Of a stretch of DNA of 5,737 nt, positions 5,548 through 5,737 are shown piece by piece. How positions within the stretch are numbered: position 1 is the stretch's first letter; every line of letters begins with the position of its first letter. This DNA comes from Clostridia bacterium (GTDB lineage: Bacteria; Bacillota; Clostridia; UMGS1810): NCBI GenBank assembly GCA_017503945.1, contig JAFVSB010000173.1, forward strand, positions 1 through 5,737, in the 5' to 3' direction. The translations under genes were made by a program, and so were the position numbers. The notes beneath the pieces were generated by a model. It saw only the letters and a list, made by a program, of their open reading frames with translations, ran no database searches and was not told where the DNA came from.

Positions 5548-5737
5548 ATGATTTATTTTGTAGAAGATGATGCCAATATCCGCAAGCTCGTTTGCTATGC
5601 TCTTGAAAAAGAGGGTTATGCAGTAAAAGGATGTAGCTTGCCAAGTGAATTTTGGCAGGAGATGAAAAATGATAAGCTCAGCTTATTTTACTTGATATAA
5701 TGCTCCCTGAAGAAGATGGACTTTCTATATTAGGCAA
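5548..5737 (+). pseudogene. Start of an OmpR/PhoB-type response regulator, apparently frameshifted and cut by the window edge
   Basis: The N-terminus MIYFVEDDANIRKLV is a typical receiver-domain start, with the acidic pair E6-D7. In this frame the protein stops at 5698-5700 after 50 residues. From 5679 the preceding frame reads QLILLDIMLPEEDGLSILG, the classic region around the phosphoacceptor Asp (codon 5694-5696), and stays open to the window end. Adding one base near 5677, for example a second C giving AAG-CCT-CAG, restores one frame with KPQLILLDIMLP, and Asp would be residue 50. A one-base deletion or a sequencing error is therefore likely. GGAGGTGA five bases before ATG 5548 and a strong promoter support the start. 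The phoU fragment just upstream suggests a phosphate-responsive PhoB/PhoP-type regulator, but its output domain is not in view. Confidence 0.8.

Noticed and set aside
1..5737. CRISPR arrays, tRNA or rRNA genes, insertion sequences, transposases or attachment sites
   Set aside because: No regularly spaced repeats, cloverleaf sequences, terminal inverted repeats or transposase-like proteins were seen.

Overview
This window looks like a low-to-mid GC Firmicute, most likely a gut Clostridia/Oscillospiraceae-type bacterium. This rests on the AT-rich intergenic regions, strong Gram-positive Shine-Dalgarno sites (GAGGTGAT, GGGAGG, AAGGAG, GGAGGTGA), U-tailed intrinsic terminators and clostridial FeoB subtypes. 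The taxonomic placement is inference from style and protein flavour, not from a marker gene.

Layout: (1) Positions 1-288, minus strand, hold the N-terminal 96 residues of an unrecognised membrane protein with a near-consensus promoter (334-362). (2) Diverging from it is a first feoB (462-2570), a clostridial FeoB variant with an N-terminal CxxC, extra cysteines in its first Gate region and its own terminator. Its start codon lies inside a 13-bp perfect inverted repeat. (3) A second iron-uptake unit follows: promoter 2683-2711 with two operator-like palindromes, feoA (2761-2973), a hairpin, a third copy of the palindrome, a second feoB (3077-5095) of the E. coli-like type, a 49-residue FeoB-associated Cys-rich membrane protein (5097-5246) and a strong terminator (5281-5321). 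(4) The right edge carries phosphate-regulon debris: the last ~39 codons of phoU without the rest of the gene (5381-5497), a near-consensus promoter overlapping the phoU stop, and the start of an OmpR/PhoB-type response regulator. The regulator appears to carry a one-base frameshift near 5677 and runs off the window.

How it works together: FeoB proteins are inner-membrane Fe(II) (sometimes Mn(II)) transporters with a cytosolic G-protein domain. FeoA is a small SH3-like cytosolic partner, and the Cys-rich peptide is a common tail gene of clostridial feo operons. Three related palindromes (AGTTAG-N6-CTAACT type) flank feoA and precede the second feoB but not the first. The two transporters are therefore probably controlled differently, the second by a metal-sensing repressor, possibly of the DtxR/IdeR class.

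I see no wholly new system. The points most worth a second look are the shared operator family, the start-codon hairpin of the first feoB, the divergence between the two FeoBs, and the broken phoU/response-regulator junction.
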